In this document: positions 1 to 10,063 of the stretch, piece by piece
How the letters are laid out: each line of letters starts with the position of its first letter
How positions within the stretch are numbered: the first letter of the stretch is position 1
Origin: Parabacteroides sp. PF5-9
Lineage (GTDB): Bacteria > Bacteroidota > Bacteroidia > Bacteroidales > Tannerellaceae
Assembly: GCF_029893105.1 (NCBI RefSeq)
Contig: NZ_JARXWG010000022.1
Span: 1 to 63,498, forward strand
DNA length: 63,498 bases
Direction of reading: 5' to 3'
Made by a program: the position numbers and the translations under genes
The notes under the pieces: model-generated
Database searches by the model: none
The model's input: only the letters and a program-made list of their open reading frames with translations
Told to the model about the DNA's origin: nothing

Positions 1-91
1 CCGTAAAAAAGAACACTTTTTACAGATCAGGCAAAAAGCAGTAAACAAATCAGGCATACACTGGCTGGCAGAAAGTCTTCCGAACATGACT

Positions 92-134
92 GGGTTTCAC
101 CCGGGGTTATGTACATTAAAGTCCTTTGGACTTT
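92..134 (-). repeat. REP-like palindromic element, left end
   Basis: Read on the minus strand, this has a 7-bp hairpin with a 3-nt loop (118-134), then a short spacer ending in the GC-rich core ACCCCGGGT (99-107), then a weak 4-bp hairpin (92-102). The same hairpin-spacer-core order occurs on the plus strand at 63396-63431, so the two lie in opposite orientation about 63 kb apart. The form resembles REP sequences mobilised by REP-associated tyrosine transposases, but no transposase is visible here. Positions 1-91 hold no gene I can support. Confidence 0.55.
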
Positions 135-238
135 TTGGGGTTGCAATTTATTACGAGATCAAATAACTTTCTGACTTTTGGGACATCCTCCATCCAGTTA
201 TTCTTATTATTCGATATAGGCTATAGAGGCCTTGGCTC

Positions 239-985
239 TTATTGGACTTTTTTCTGTGGGTATTTGCGGAAGAAACTCCACCATTTCAGTTTAAGGACGC
301 CGAACAATGCTTCTCCGAAAATAGAAGAGTTCATTTTTGAAACCCCTAAAACACGGTTGATAAAGACAATAGGTACTTCTATGATTTTAAATCCGCATTT
401 ATAGGCAGTGAATTTCATTTCGACCTGGAAGGCATATCCTTTAAAATGGATCTTGTCTAATTCGATTGTTTCCAGTACCTGACGGCGATAGCATTTGAAA
501 CCGGCTGTGGTATCTTTGATATGCATTCCGGTAATCATCCGGACATAAACAGAGGCGAAATAAGACATCAGTACACGTCCTAACGGCCAGTTTACCACAT
601 TTACTCCTTTAATATAACGGGAGCCAACAGCTACATCAGCGCCTTGTTCCGTACATGCTTCATATAAACGGGGTAAATCTTTCGGGTTGTGGCTAAAATC
701 AGCATCCATCTCAAAAATGTATGCATATTGGTGTTCTAAGGCCCACTTGAAACCACAGATATAAGCGGTTCCCAAGCCTTGTTTGCCTTGACGCTCAACT
801 AAGAAAAGGCGCTCAGGGAATTCCCTCTGGAGGGAACGCACAATATCGGCTGTGCCATCTGGTGAGCCGTCGTCAATAATTAATATATGAAATAATTTTT
901 CCAGGCCAAATACGGCGCGGATAATATTTTCAATGTTCTCTTTTTCGTTGTAAGTCGGGATTATAACAATACTATCTGCCATCAT
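239..985 (-). CDS. polyprenol-phosphate mannosyltransferase-like GT2
   Basis: This 248-aa GT-A glycosyltransferase resembles the catalytic domain of dolichol/polyprenol-phosphate mannose synthase. Such enzymes move a sugar, usually mannose from GDP-mannose, onto a polyprenyl phosphate at the cytoplasmic face of the membrane. The nucleotide-binding start VIIPTYNEKENIE (residues 7-19), the IDDGSPDGT segment (38-45) and the metal-binding DAD (94-96) are intact. There is no C-terminal membrane segment, so this is the short soluble form. It starts with two adjacent ATGs (985 or 982) and is transcribed away from mfd. The sugar is inferred from family resemblance; another hexose is possible. Confidence 0.85.
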   Translation of the reverse strand: MMADSIVIIPTYNEKENIENIIRAVFGLEKLFHILIIDDGSPDGTADIVRSLQREFPERLFLVERQGKQGLGTAYICGFKWALEHQYAYIFEMDADFSHNPKDLPRLYEACTEQGADVAVGSRYIKGVNVVNWPLGRVLMSYFASVYVRMITGMHIKDTTAGFKCYRRQVLETIELDKIHFKGYAFQVEMKFTAYKCGFKIIEVPIVFINRVLGVSKMNSSIFGEALFGVLKLKWWSFFRKYPQKKVQ

Positions 986-1133
986 TATACAATTTCGTTC
1001 TCAATTTTAGTTGAATCAATACAAGGGACGGTTTAAACTGGACTTCTCTTTTTCTATATCTTGTCTAAGAACGCGAAGGTACGCATTTTAATTCATTTAA
1101 GGCTTTCCTGACTTCTATTTTGTACAAAATACC

Positions 1134-1141
1134 TACCTTTG
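1134..1141 (+). promoter_or_regulatory. Bacteroidetes -7 box upstream of mfd
   Basis: TACCTTTG matches the Bacteroidetes primary sigma -7 consensus TAnnTTTG. It overlaps the furthest-upstream in-frame TTG (1139), so that codon lies inside the promoter and the mfd start must be further down. Confidence 0.7.
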
Positions 1142-1159
1142 CATAAAGAATGTATTAGT

Positions 1160-4100
1160 TTGGAAGTACAACAATTACTTAGTATATATGCCGCTCATCC
1201 ACAAATAGCTGCATTAGAAACGCTCATACAAAACGATACGACCCGTACAATTTTTCTGAAAGGACTTGGCGGTTCTGGGGCGGCAATGGTTATAGCTTCT
1301 CTTTTTATAAAAGAGAGAGGGTGTTATGTGTGTGTCTTAAATGATTTGGAGGAAGCGGGTTATTTTTATCACGATCTGATTCAGCTGACAGGCAGCAGTA
1401 GTGTTTATTTTTTCCCTTCGGCTTACCGGCGATCCATTAAATACGGACATGTTGATCCGGCCAATGAGATTTTACGCACGGAGGTGCTGAGTGTCTTGCA
1501 AAACCCCGGTTTGCCTTTTGTGCTTGTGACCTATCCGGATGCATTGGCCGAGAAGGTCGTTGCGCAGGATATATTGAAGGAGAATACGCTTCAGATACAT
1601 GCCGGGGAGAAATTGGATAATATGTTTGTCTCGGATCTCTTGGATCAATATGGGTTCGAGCAAGTTGATTATGTGTATGAGCCGGGACAGTATGCACTGC
1701 GAGGGAGTATTCTGGATGTGTATTCTTTTTCTCATGAGTATCCTTATCGGATCGACTTTTTTGGAGATGAGGTTGAGACTATCCGAACGTTTGACGTAGA
1801 AACACAGTTGTCGAAAGAAAGACTTGACCATATCTATATCGTACCGGAGATGAGTAAAAATAGCCAGGCGAACACCTCGCTCTTGGAAGCATTGCCGGGA
1901 GATACGATCCTGGCGGCAACAGATCTGGCTTGGTGCAAGGAACGAATCGGTAGTTTATGGAATGAAGAACCGATGACAGGAGATGAAGCATCTTTTGGCA
2001 GTCAGGAAAAGATGCGGAGTCGATTGATCACGGATGAATCATTTCTTCGTACTGTCGTAAATTTCAATCGTATTTATTTTGGAGCAAAACCAATGGGGGT
2101 GGCTGACGCTGCGATTCAGTTTGCTACACAGCCACAACCGATCTTTCATAAGAATTTCAGTTTGGTTAGCGACTCTTTCCATGCCTATTTGGAAAAAGGA
2201 TATACCATTTATATTCTCAGCGATGTCGAAAAGCAAACCTCCCGCATCCGGATGATATTCGAAGACCGGGAAGATGATATTCCGTTTACACCAGTGAATA
2301 AAACAATTCATGAGGGATTTTCGGACGATACGTTAAAAATATGCCTTTTCACCGATCATCAGCTGTTTGATCGTTTTCATAAATTTAGCTTGAAAAGCGA
2401 TAAAGCACGTAGTGGCAAAATCACTCTTTCATTGAAAGAGTTGAATCAATTTACATCCGGTGACTATATCGTTCATATTGATCATGGAGTCGGGCAATTC
2501 GGCGGATTGGTTCGGATGGAGGTTAATGGAAAGATCCAGGAAGTGATCAAATTGATCTATCAGAATAATGATGCTATTTTTGTCAGTATTCACTCCTTGC
2601 ATAAACTGTCCAAATATAAAGGAAAAGATAGTGGTGAACCTCCTAAGCTGAACAAACTCGGTACAGGGGCATGGGAGAAGATGAAAGAGCGGACGAAGAC
2701 AAAGGTCAAAGATATTGCCCGCGATCTGATACTGCTCTATTCCAAACGAAAACAAGAAACCGGATTTGCTTTTACTTCGGATACCTATCTCCAGAATGAA
2801 CTGGAAGCCAGCTTTATATATGAAGATACGCCTGATCAGATGAAAGCAACAGCGGATGTGAAAGGGGATATGGAAAACCTCCGTCCGATGGATCGTCTGA
2901 TTTGTGGGGACGTCGGTTTTGGCAAAACGGAGATCGCTATTCGTGCCGCATTTAAAGCGGTGACAGATAATAAACAGGTGGCTGTGCTTGTTCCAACGAC
3001 AGTATTGGCGTTTCAGCACTATCAGACTTTTGCGGAGCGGTTGAAAGATTTCCCCTGTAAAATCGAATATATCAGCCGGGCGCGTACTGCTGGACAGATC
3101 AAAGAGGTGTTGCAGCAGGTAAAAGAAGGCAAAGTCGATATACTGATCGGCACACACCGAATTGTGAGCAAAGACGTTCAATTTAAAGATCTGGGTTTGT
3201 TGATTATCGATGAGGAACAGAAATTCGGCGTGTCGGTGAAAGAGAAATTGCGTCAGATGAAAACTAATGTGGATACATTGACGATGACGGCAACTCCTAT
3301 TCCACGAACACTACAATTCTCATTGATGGGCGCCCGCGATTTGAGTAATATTACAACTCCTCCTCCCAATCGTTATCCGGTTCAGACCGAAGTGGAACGT
3401 TTTAACCCGGATATTATCCGTGAAGCGATCAACTTCGAAATGAGCCGTAACGGACAGGTCTATTTTATCAACAACCGGATTCAGAATATTCATGAGATAG
3501 AGACTTTGATCAAACGCGAAGTTCCTGATGCCCGTATAGCAATCGGACATGGACAAATGGATCCGAAGGTTTTGGAAAAAGTAATTCTTGATTTTGTCAA
3601 TTATGAATGTGATGTATTGATTGCGACCAGTATTGTGGAAAATGGGATTGATGTATCAAATGCTAATACGATTATCATCAATAATGCCCACCAATTTGGT
3701 CTGTCGGATTTGCATCAGCTGCGTGGACGTGTGGGACGTAGTAACCGGAAAGCGTTCTGTTATCTGCTTTCTCCGCCACTTTCAACACTGACGCAGGAGT
3801 CTCGTCGTCGTTTACAGGCAATAGAGAACTTTTCCGAATTAGGAAGTGGTATCCATATTGCGATGCAAGATCTGGATATCCGTGGGGCAGGGAACATGTT
3901 AGGTGCTGAACAGAGCGGTTTCATCGCTGATTTGGGCTATGAGACCTATCAAAAAATCCTGGAAGAGGCTGTCGATGAATTAAAACAGGAGGAGTTTGCC
4001 GATTTGTATAAGGATTCGGCTGATAATATCCCGGATAGCGGGAAGGCGTATGTGCGTGAAACGTATATTGAAAGCGATCTGGAACTGATGTTTCCACCGA

Positions 4101-4522
4101 CTTATATACCCAACGATTCGGAACGGATAACACTTTATCGAGAACTGGATAATATGGAACAGGAGCGTGATATTCTGACCTTTACCGAGCGGTTGAAGGA
4201 TCGGTTTGGGCAGATTCCGAAAGAAGGCAAAGAGTTGATACGTATTGTTCGTTTACGCCGTATGGCCAAGAATCTCGGAATAGAAAAGGTGGTACTTAAA
4301 AAAGGCCAGATGAGTCTGTTTTTAGTCTCAAATTCGGAAAGCCCGTATTATCAAAGTGAAGCTTTCGATAAGTTGCTGAGATATGTACAACATCATCCGA
4401 GAGTATGTAATTTAAAAGAGCAGAATAGTAAGCGAAGCATCAGTATAAAAAATGTACCGACAGTGGAGAACGCATGTCTTATTCTGGAAGAAATAGAGAA
4501 GCCACAACCTGTACATGTTTGA
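1160..4522 (+). CDS. mfd: transcription-repair coupling factor Mfd
   Basis: Mfd removes RNA polymerase stalled at DNA lesions and recruits UvrA for nucleotide excision repair. The protein is about 1120 aa, normal for the family. In order it has a UvrB-like N-terminal region, a CarD-like RNA polymerase interaction domain starting near GDYIVHIDHGVG (about residue 433), a RecG-like superfamily 2 translocase and a TRCF C-terminal domain. Visible helicase motifs are Walker A GDVGFGKTE (about 583), DEEQ (about 683), TATPIPRTL and GRVGRS (about 856). I place the start at the TTG at 1160, because the earlier TTG at 1139 lies in the -7 box and family members begin just before the LQQLYAxHPQ-like segment. 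An acyl-CoA synthetase gene follows 30 nt downstream. Confidence 0.95.
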   Translation: MEVQQLLSIYAAHPQIAALETLIQNDTTRTIFLKGLGGSGAAMVIASLFIKERGCYVCVLNDLEEAGYFYHDLIQLTGSSSVYFFPSAYRRSIKYGHVDPANEILRTEVLSVLQNPGLPFVLVTYPDALAEKVVAQDILKENTLQIHAGEKLDNMFVSDLLDQYGFEQVDYVYEPGQYALRGSILDVYSFSHEYPYRIDFFGDEVETIRTFDVETQLSKERLDHIYIVPEMSKNSQANTSLLEALPGDTILAATDLAWCKERIGSLWNEEPMTGDEASFGSQEKMRSRLITDESFLRTVVNFNRIYFGAKPMGVADAAIQFATQPQPIFHKNFSLVSDSFHAYLEKGYTIYILSDVEKQTSRIRMIFEDREDDIPFTPVNKTIHEGFSDDTLKICLFTDHQLFDRFHKFSLKSDKARSGKITLSLKELNQFTSGDYIVHIDHGVGQFGGLVRMEVNGKIQEVIKLIYQNNDAIFVSIHSLHKLSKYKGKDSGEPPKLNKLGTGAWEKMKERTKTKVKDIARDLILLYSKRKQETGFAFTSDTYLQNELEASFIYEDTPDQMKATADVKGDMENLRPMDRLICGDVGFGKTEIAIRAAFKAVTDNKQVAVLVPTTVLAFQHYQTFAERLKDFPCKIEYISRARTAGQIKEVLQQVKEGKVDILIGTHRIVSKDVQFKDLGLLIIDEEQKFGVSVKEKLRQMKTNVDTLTMTATPIPRTLQFSLMGARDLSNITTPPPNRYPVQTEVERFNPDIIREAINFEMSRNGQVYFINNRIQNIHEIETLIKREVPDARIAIGHGQMDPKVLEKVILDFVNYECDVLIATSIVENGIDVSNANTIIINNAHQFGLSDLHQLRGRVGRSNRKAFCYLLSPPLSTLTQESRRRLQAIENFSELGSGIHIAMQDLDIRGAGNMLGAEQSGFIADLGYETYQKILEEAVDELKQEEFADLYKDSADNIPDSGKAYVRETYIESDLELMFPPTYIPNDSERITLYRELDNMEQERDILTFTERLKDRFGQIPKEGKELIRIVRLRRMAKNLGIEKVVLKKGQMSLFLVSNSESPYYQSEAFDKLLRYVQHHPRVCNLKEQNSKRSISIKNVPTVENACLILEEIEKPQPVHV

Positions 4523-4552
4523 AAATAATTACGAATTAATCATAGATAAGCC

Positions 4553-6451
4553 ATGAAAAAGACATTAGTAGACTTCTTTGAAACATCCGTTAGTCGATAT
4601 CCGGATAATCCTTTCTTATGGGAAAAAACTGCCGATCAGTTTGAAGCAACCACCTACACACAGGTAAAAGAACAGGTTTATGCATTAGGTGCAGGTTTAG
4701 TGGCATTAGGCGTAAAAAAAGGAGATAATATGGCGTTGCTTAGTGAAGGACGTAACGCCTGGATCATTGGCGAGTTGGCGATGTTTTATGCTGGTGCTAC
4801 AAATGTCCCTTTGTCTATCAAACTGGAGGAGGCCAACGATTTACTGTTTCGTTTGCTTCATGCCGATGTAAAATATCTCATGGTGTCCGGCAATCAATTG
4901 AAGAAAATCCGGGGCATAATGAATCAACTTCCATTAGTTGAGAAGGTGATAATCTTCGATGAACAGGCGAATTATGAAGACAAAGAGATCCCTTTATCTA
5001 CGCTTATAGAGATGGGTAAAGCGTATTTGGAAACTCATCCGTTAGATGAATTTCTTAAGATCGGACAATCTTTACAAAATGATGATTATGCGACTATCAC
5101 CTACACATCCGGAACGACTGCTGATCCGAAAGGTGTTGTATTGACCCATCGTAATTATACGGCAAATGTAGAGCAGGCATTAAGTTGTGTCGATATTGAT
5201 GAAAGCTGGCGGACATTAATTATTCTTCCATTAGATCACTGTTTTGCACACGTCGTCGGTTTTTATATTTTTATGCATAAGGGAGCATCTGTAGCTACTG
5301 TTCAAGTCGGAAAAACCGGAATGGAAACGTTAAAAAACATTCCAATCAACATCAAAGAATTCAAACCTTATTTGATCTTGAGTGTACCTGCTCTGGCGAA
5401 AAATTTCAAAAAGAATATCGAACAGGGTATCCGGGCGAAAGGGAAAATGGCGATGCGTCTTTATCATCTCGGATTGAAAATCGGATATATCTATAATGGT
5501 GATGGAGATGACAAAGGCAGGGGCTGGCGTTTTATACTGAAGCCGTTTATCACTTTATTTGATACGATTATTTTCTCGAAAATACGTGAGAATTTTGGTG
5601 GGGAATTGAAGTTTTTCATCGGTGGCGGAGCGTTGTTGGATAAAGATCTGCAAAAATTTTATTATGCGATCGGTTTGCCGATGTATCAGGGGTATGGTTT
5701 GAGTGAAGCGACTCCTGTGATATCAACAAATGGTCCGTACCGTCACAAATTCGGAAGTAGCGGGGTGCTTGTTCAACCGCTTGATGTAAAAATTTGTGAC
5801 ATTGAAGGGAAAGAACTACCGATCGGAGAGAAAGGAGAGATCGTTGTGCGTGGTGAGAATGTGATGTCTGGATATTGGAAAAACCCTGTATCCACCGCAG
5901 AAACGGTTAGGGATGGTTGGCTGTATACGGGTGATATGGGCTATATGAGTCAAGACGGATTATTATATGTGCTTGGCCGTTTTAAGAGTCTTTTGATAGG
6001 TAGTGATGGCGAAAAATATAGTCCGGAAGGCATCGAAGAAGCATTGGTTGAACACTCTTCAACAATCGATCAGATCATTTTATATAACAACCAGAATCCG
6101 TATACAGTAGCCTTGATCGTACCCAATAAAGAACGATTAAATCGGCATTTATCGCATCAGCATCTTGACCCGGACTCTATTGAAGGAAAAGAAGCTGCTT
6201 TGAAAGTCATTCAACATCAATTAGACCGTTTTAGAAAAGGAGGGGAGTTTGCCTCGATGTTTCCTGATCGCTGGTTACCCGCAGCTTTTGCCGTTTTACC
6301 GGAAGCATTTACCGAACAGAACGGGTTGGTGAACAGTTCCCTTAAAATAGTAAGAGGGAAAGTCGAAACGAAGTATGCCGATCGTATTGATCATCTGTAT
6401 ACTCCGGAAGGGAAAAATCCATATAACGTCAAAAATATAGCATCAATTTAA
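4553..6451 (+). CDS. long-chain fatty acid-CoA ligase (AMP-forming)
   Basis: This 632-aa adenylate-forming enzyme activates fatty acids to acyl-AMP and then acyl-CoA in the cytoplasm. The AMP-binding P-loop YTSGTTADPKG (about residue 183), the GYGLSEATPV motif (about 380), the YTGDMG motif (about 458) and a modified C-terminal lysine loop (GSDGEKYSPEGIEE) place it in the FadD/long-chain acyl-CoA synthetase group. It starts with ATG 30 nt after mfd and ends 14 nt before the beta-mannosidase gene, so the three may be read through. The exact chain length preference cannot be read from the sequence. Confidence 0.88.
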   Translation: MKKTLVDFFETSVSRYPDNPFLWEKTADQFEATTYTQVKEQVYALGAGLVALGVKKGDNMALLSEGRNAWIIGELAMFYAGATNVPLSIKLEEANDLLFRLLHADVKYLMVSGNQLKKIRGIMNQLPLVEKVIIFDEQANYEDKEIPLSTLIEMGKAYLETHPLDEFLKIGQSLQNDDYATITYTSGTTADPKGVVLTHRNYTANVEQALSCVDIDESWRTLIILPLDHCFAHVVGFYIFMHKGASVATVQVGKTGMETLKNIPINIKEFKPYLILSVPALAKNFKKNIEQGIRAKGKMAMRLYHLGLKIGYIYNGDGDDKGRGWRFILKPFITLFDTIIFSKIRENFGGELKFFIGGGALLDKDLQKFYYAIGLPMYQGYGLSEATPVISTNGPYRHKFGSSGVLVQPLDVKICDIEGKELPIGEKGEIVVRGENVMSGYWKNPVSTAETVRDGWLYTGDMGYMSQDGLLYVLGRFKSLLIGSDGEKYSPEGIEEALVEHSSTIDQIILYNNQNPYTVALIVPNKERLNRHLSHQHLDPDSIEGKEAALKVIQHQLDRFRKGGEFASMFPDRWLPAAFAVLPEAFTEQNGLVNSSLKIVRGKVETKYADRIDHLYTPEGKNPYNVKNIASI

Positions 6452-6465
6452 TAAGTAACATTTTT

Positions 6466-9066
6466 ATGAGGGCAAAAATGATTTTGTTTGTGCTGCTGGG
6501 TAGCGCATGGATAACAACGGCTCCGTTGTTGGCTGAAAAATTAGTCAAGCAGGAAATATCGACAGGTTGGACTTTCAAGCAGGTGAGAGGGAATAATTGG
6601 TATCCCGCCACTGTTCCGGGGGTGGTTCAGTCGGACTTGATGGATAATGGAATTATCGAAGATCCCTTTTTTCGGTTGAACGAAAGAGGGATCCAGTGGG
6701 TCGACAAGGAAGACTGGGAGTATAAAACAACGCTTACTGTTTCGCCCGAACTATTTTCAAAAGAGAATATTGAACTTGATTTTAAAGGCTTAGACACTTA
6801 TGCTGATGTCTACCTGAATGACTCGTGTATACTCCGGGCAGATAATATGTTCCGCGAGTGGCGGGTAGATGTGAAAAGTCTGTTGAAAAGAGGCGATAAT
6901 GAGTTACGTATCTATTTTCATTCGCCGATAAAAGTCGATACTCCGAAATTTGATGCCTTGAAATACCCGATAGAATCGGCAAATGACCAATCGGAAAATG
7001 GAGGTGTTTTTGATAAAAAGGTTGGAGTCTTTGCCCGGAAAGCCGGATATCATTATGGATGGGACTGGGGGCCGCGTATTGTGACCAGTGGGATATGGCG
7101 TCCTGTCTATCTGGTAGGGTGGAACAGTGCACGCATCGATCATATTCATTATATGCAGGAGCGTGTGACGGCTCGCCGGGCAAATATCAAAACAAAAACC
7201 CAGGTGATAGCCGATAAAGCGTGTCAGGCTACATGGACGATTCAGGCAGAAGGCATTGAAAAGGTATGGACAAAAAATGTGCAATTGACAAAAGGAGTGA
7301 ATCTGATCGAGAATGAGCTGGTGATCGATAATCCGCAATTATGGTGGTCGAATGGTTTAGGAAAAGCGCACTTGTATCCGTTTAAGGCTACGTTGATAAT
7401 CGACGGTGAAATCGCAGATTCTAAAGAAGATGATATCGGAATCCGCAGCCTGAAAGTCGTTCATGAAAAAGATGTGGAAGGGCATACTTTTCATTTTGAA
7501 CTGAATGGAGTAAAGGTGTTTGCCAAAGGTGCTAACTATATTCCTCAGGATAACTTTTTGCCCCGCGTAACAGACGAACGTTATGAAAAAACAATTCTGG
7601 ATGCGGTCAACGCCAATATGAATATGCTTCGTATCTGGGGAGGAGGTATTTATGAAAACAAAATTTTCTATGATCTGTGTGATAAATACGGTATACTGGT
7701 TTGGCAGGACTTTATGTTTGCTTGTGCAACCTATCCGATGACTCCCGATCTGTTAGAAAATATCCGTCAGGAAGCGATAGATAATGTGATCCGTTTACGC
7801 AATCATCCAAGTCTCGCTATATGGTGTGGGAATAATGAAATTCATACAGCCTGGTTTAATTGGGGCTGGATGCAGAAGTATGAAAAATTGGGTGTATTGG
7901 GAGAGATGCGGAAAGATTATAAAGATGTCTTTCATGGGGTGTTGCCGGAAGTGGTAGAAATGTATGATCCGACAGCATTCTACTGGCCTTCTTCTCCATA
8001 CGGAGGGGAGCCGGATGAGCGTTGCGAAACAGGGCAGGTCTTGTGGAATCCAAATGGTGATGCACATTATTGGGGCGTATGGCATGCCCGCGACTCAATT
8101 GCCAATTACAATAAAATTCGCTCTCGTTTCTTTTCAGAATATGGTTTTCAATCATTCCCCGAATATCAGTCGGTGTTGAAGTATGCACCTGAAAAGCGAG
8201 ATCACGATATCTATTCGGATGTGATGATGGCTCATCAGCGGGGTGGTAGTCATGCCAATGGATTGATTGAGTGGTATCTGTTGAATGAATATCGCAAACC
8301 AAAAGATTTTCCGAACTTCCTGTATATGGGGCAGTTGTTACAAGGTGATGCGATAAAAACAGCGATTGAAGCGCATCGTCGGGATATGCCCTATTGTATG
8401 GGTACTTTATATTGGCAACACAACGATTGTTGGCCAGTAGCCTCCTGGTCGAGCCGTGATTATTATGGCCGTTGGAAGGCGCAGCACTATTTTGCCAAAA
8501 AAGCATTTGAAGATATTCTTGTCTCTCCGATCAACGAAGAGGGTCGTTTGAAGATTTATATCGTGTCTGATCGCTTAAAGTCGGCCAAAGGAACACTTCG
8601 GGTTCGGATAATGGATTTACAGGGAAATATCATCTTCCAGAAAAAACAAAATGTCTCTTTACCCATTAATGCAAGTAAAGTGCATTTTAACACCCCATTG
8701 GATGAATTGTTAAAAGGGAAGAATCAGAACGAACTTGTTGTTGCAGCAGATTTTATAGAAAATGGAAATAGTGGTAAAACATATTCAAATAATTATTTCC
8801 TTAGCCGGTATAAAGATATTGAATTCCCCAAAGCTGATATCCGGATGAGTTCTGTCGCAAATGGCGATGGTTATGATGTGACTCTAAGCAGTCAGACATT
8901 TGCCCGTGGCCTCTTTTTGAGTATAGAAGGAATCGATAATTTCTTTTCGGATAATTATTTTGACCTGTTGCCAGGCGAAAGCAAAACAATTCATGTAACG
9001 ACAACATTGGATAAGGCTACTTTCGACAAACAGCTGAAGAGTGAAAGTATTGCGGATGCGTATTAA
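6466..9066 (+). CDS. beta-mannosidase (GH2), exported
   Basis: An 866-aa glycoside hydrolase family 2 enzyme that removes terminal beta-mannose from the non-reducing ends of manno-oligosaccharides or glycan cores. A hydrophobic N-terminal signal segment (residues 4-23) suggests the periplasm. The sugar-binding N domain and Ig-like domain precede the TIM barrel. The acid/base is predicted as E458 in WCGNNEIH and the nucleophile as E558 in FFSEYGFQSFPE. RIWGGGIYE also fits beta-mannosidases rather than GH2 beta-galactosidases. The gene is followed 13 nt later by an EEP-family lipoprotein, probably in the same transcript. There is no SusC/SusD pair here, so this is not a full polysaccharide utilisation locus. 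Confidence 0.9.
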   Translation: MRAKMILFVLLGSAWITTAPLLAEKLVKQEISTGWTFKQVRGNNWYPATVPGVVQSDLMDNGIIEDPFFRLNERGIQWVDKEDWEYKTTLTVSPELFSKENIELDFKGLDTYADVYLNDSCILRADNMFREWRVDVKSLLKRGDNELRIYFHSPIKVDTPKFDALKYPIESANDQSENGGVFDKKVGVFARKAGYHYGWDWGPRIVTSGIWRPVYLVGWNSARIDHIHYMQERVTARRANIKTKTQVIADKACQATWTIQAEGIEKVWTKNVQLTKGVNLIENELVIDNPQLWWSNGLGKAHLYPFKATLIIDGEIADSKEDDIGIRSLKVVHEKDVEGHTFHFELNGVKVFAKGANYIPQDNFLPRVTDERYEKTILDAVNANMNMLRIWGGGIYENKIFYDLCDKYGILVWQDFMFACATYPMTPDLLENIRQEAIDNVIRLRNHPSLAIWCGNNEIHTAWFNWGWMQKYEKLGVLGEMRKDYKDVFHGVLPEVVEMYDPTAFYWPSSPYGGEPDERCETGQVLWNPNGDAHYWGVWHARDSIANYNKIRSRFFSEYGFQSFPEYQSVLKYAPEKRDHDIYSDVMMAHQRGGSHANGLIEWYLLNEYRKPKDFPNFLYMGQLLQGDAIKTAIEAHRRDMPYCMGTLYWQHNDCWPVASWSSRDYYGRWKAQHYFAKKAFEDILVSPINEEGRLKIYIVSDRLKSAKGTLRVRIMDLQGNIIFQKKQNVSLPINASKVHFNTPLDELLKGKNQNELVVAADFIENGNSGKTYSNNYFLSRYKDIEFPKADIRMSSVANGDGYDVTLSSQTFARGLFLSIEGIDNFFSDNYFDLLPGESKTIHVTTTLDKATFDKQLKSESIADAY

Positions 9067-9079
9067 AAGATATGATTTT

Positions 9080-10003
9080 ATGAAGCAGTTTTTTTGTTCG
9101 TTACTGTTATTACCCTTCTTTTTTTCTCATTTATCCTGCAAACCGAAGCAAGAAAACGGCCCTTTGTCGCTGAAGGTCATGAGTTTTAATATCTGGCATG
9201 GTGGAGGAAAATCAGTTGAGGCAACCGGTCGTGTTTTCTTTGAAAGCGGAGCGGATATTATCGGTGTTCAGGAATCGTTCCGGGATGAAAAAAATATGGC
9301 TGTCTATCTGGCAGATAGTCTGGGTTGGTATTCGTCTGACTTAGGTGGAGGGCGATCAGTTGTTTCCCGATATCCTATTATCGGGCATTCGGCAAACAGG
9401 TTAGGGGTGAAAATACAGCTGAGTGATAATCAGTTTGTCTGGATGTTTAATGTGCATCTGATGTATTGCCCTTATGAACCCTATCAATTGAATGGAATAC
9501 ACTATTGCGGAGCGCCATTATTGGCCACGGCAGAGGAGGCGATAGCTTCAGCTTTATCAACCCGAAAGGCTGATGTAGAGATGAATATATCAGATATACT
9601 GGAGGTTCGGAAAGAAGGTTATCCGATCTTTTTGACGGGCGACTTCAATGAACCCTCCTGTTTGGATTGGACGGCAAAGGCTGTTGAAGCCGAATTATGT
9701 AAATTGCCGGTTGTATGGCCTTCCACTCAAGCCTTTATGGAAAAAGGCGGACTGATCGATTCTTATCGTACTTTTTATACGGATGAAGTAGAACAGCCAG
9801 GATATACCTGGACACCGATTCCTGAAACAGAAGCCTATGTAGAGGTCATGGATCGTATAGATTTTGTGTTTTATAGCGGCGGAGAGAAGATCCAGTTGGT
9901 AAATGCTCAATTAGTAGGAGAGGAGGGGCCAGGAGCGGATATTTCATTTGCAGATTTTCCCTCTGATCACCGGGCTGTTCTTTCTTCTTTTGTATTGTTT
10001 TGA
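9080..10003 (+). CDS. endonuclease/exonuclease/phosphatase family lipoprotein
   Basis: A 307-aa lipoprotein with the DNase I-like (EEP) fold. The lipobox ends at Cys20 (FFFSHLSC), so it is anchored in a membrane. EEP motifs run in order: MSFNIWHGGG, GVQES with the metal-binding Glu, GDFNEPS, DRIDFVF and a final SDHRAV with the catalytic Asp-His. Such enzymes cleave phosphodiesters or phosphomonoesters in nucleic acids, lipids or inositol phosphates; the substrate is not readable. I chose the ATG at 9080 because it gives a proper lipoprotein signal; the in-frame ATG at 9041 overlaps the previous gene. Confidence 0.82.
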   Translation: MKQFFCSLLLLPFFFSHLSCKPKQENGPLSLKVMSFNIWHGGGKSVEATGRVFFESGADIIGVQESFRDEKNMAVYLADSLGWYSSDLGGGRSVVSRYPIIGHSANRLGVKIQLSDNQFVWMFNVHLMYCPYEPYQLNGIHYCGAPLLATAEEAIASALSTRKADVEMNISDILEVRKEGYPIFLTGDFNEPSCLDWTAKAVEAELCKLPVVWPSTQAFMEKGGLIDSYRTFYTDEVEQPGYTWTPIPETEAYVEVMDRIDFVFYSGGEKIQLVNAQLVGEEGPGADISFADFPSDHRAVLSSFVLF

Positions 10004-10063
10004 GAAGGGGTTTGAATCGTTTTTTTTAAAGCAGTCTGATTTTTTTTGACGAAGGTAGGTCTG

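Noticed and set aside
1-84. Open leftward frame at the left edge
   Set aside because: Fewer than 30 codons are visible, beginning next to the REP-like element, and no similarity can be recognised.
2429-3181. 250-aa reverse-strand frame within mfd
   Set aside because: A shadow of the conserved helicase region, with Phe/Cys/His-rich composition and no motif.
7856-8506. 216-aa reverse-strand frame within the beta-mannosidase gene
   Set aside because: It lies antisense to a gene with intact catalytic motifs; its protein is rich in His/Pro/Ser and shows no domain.
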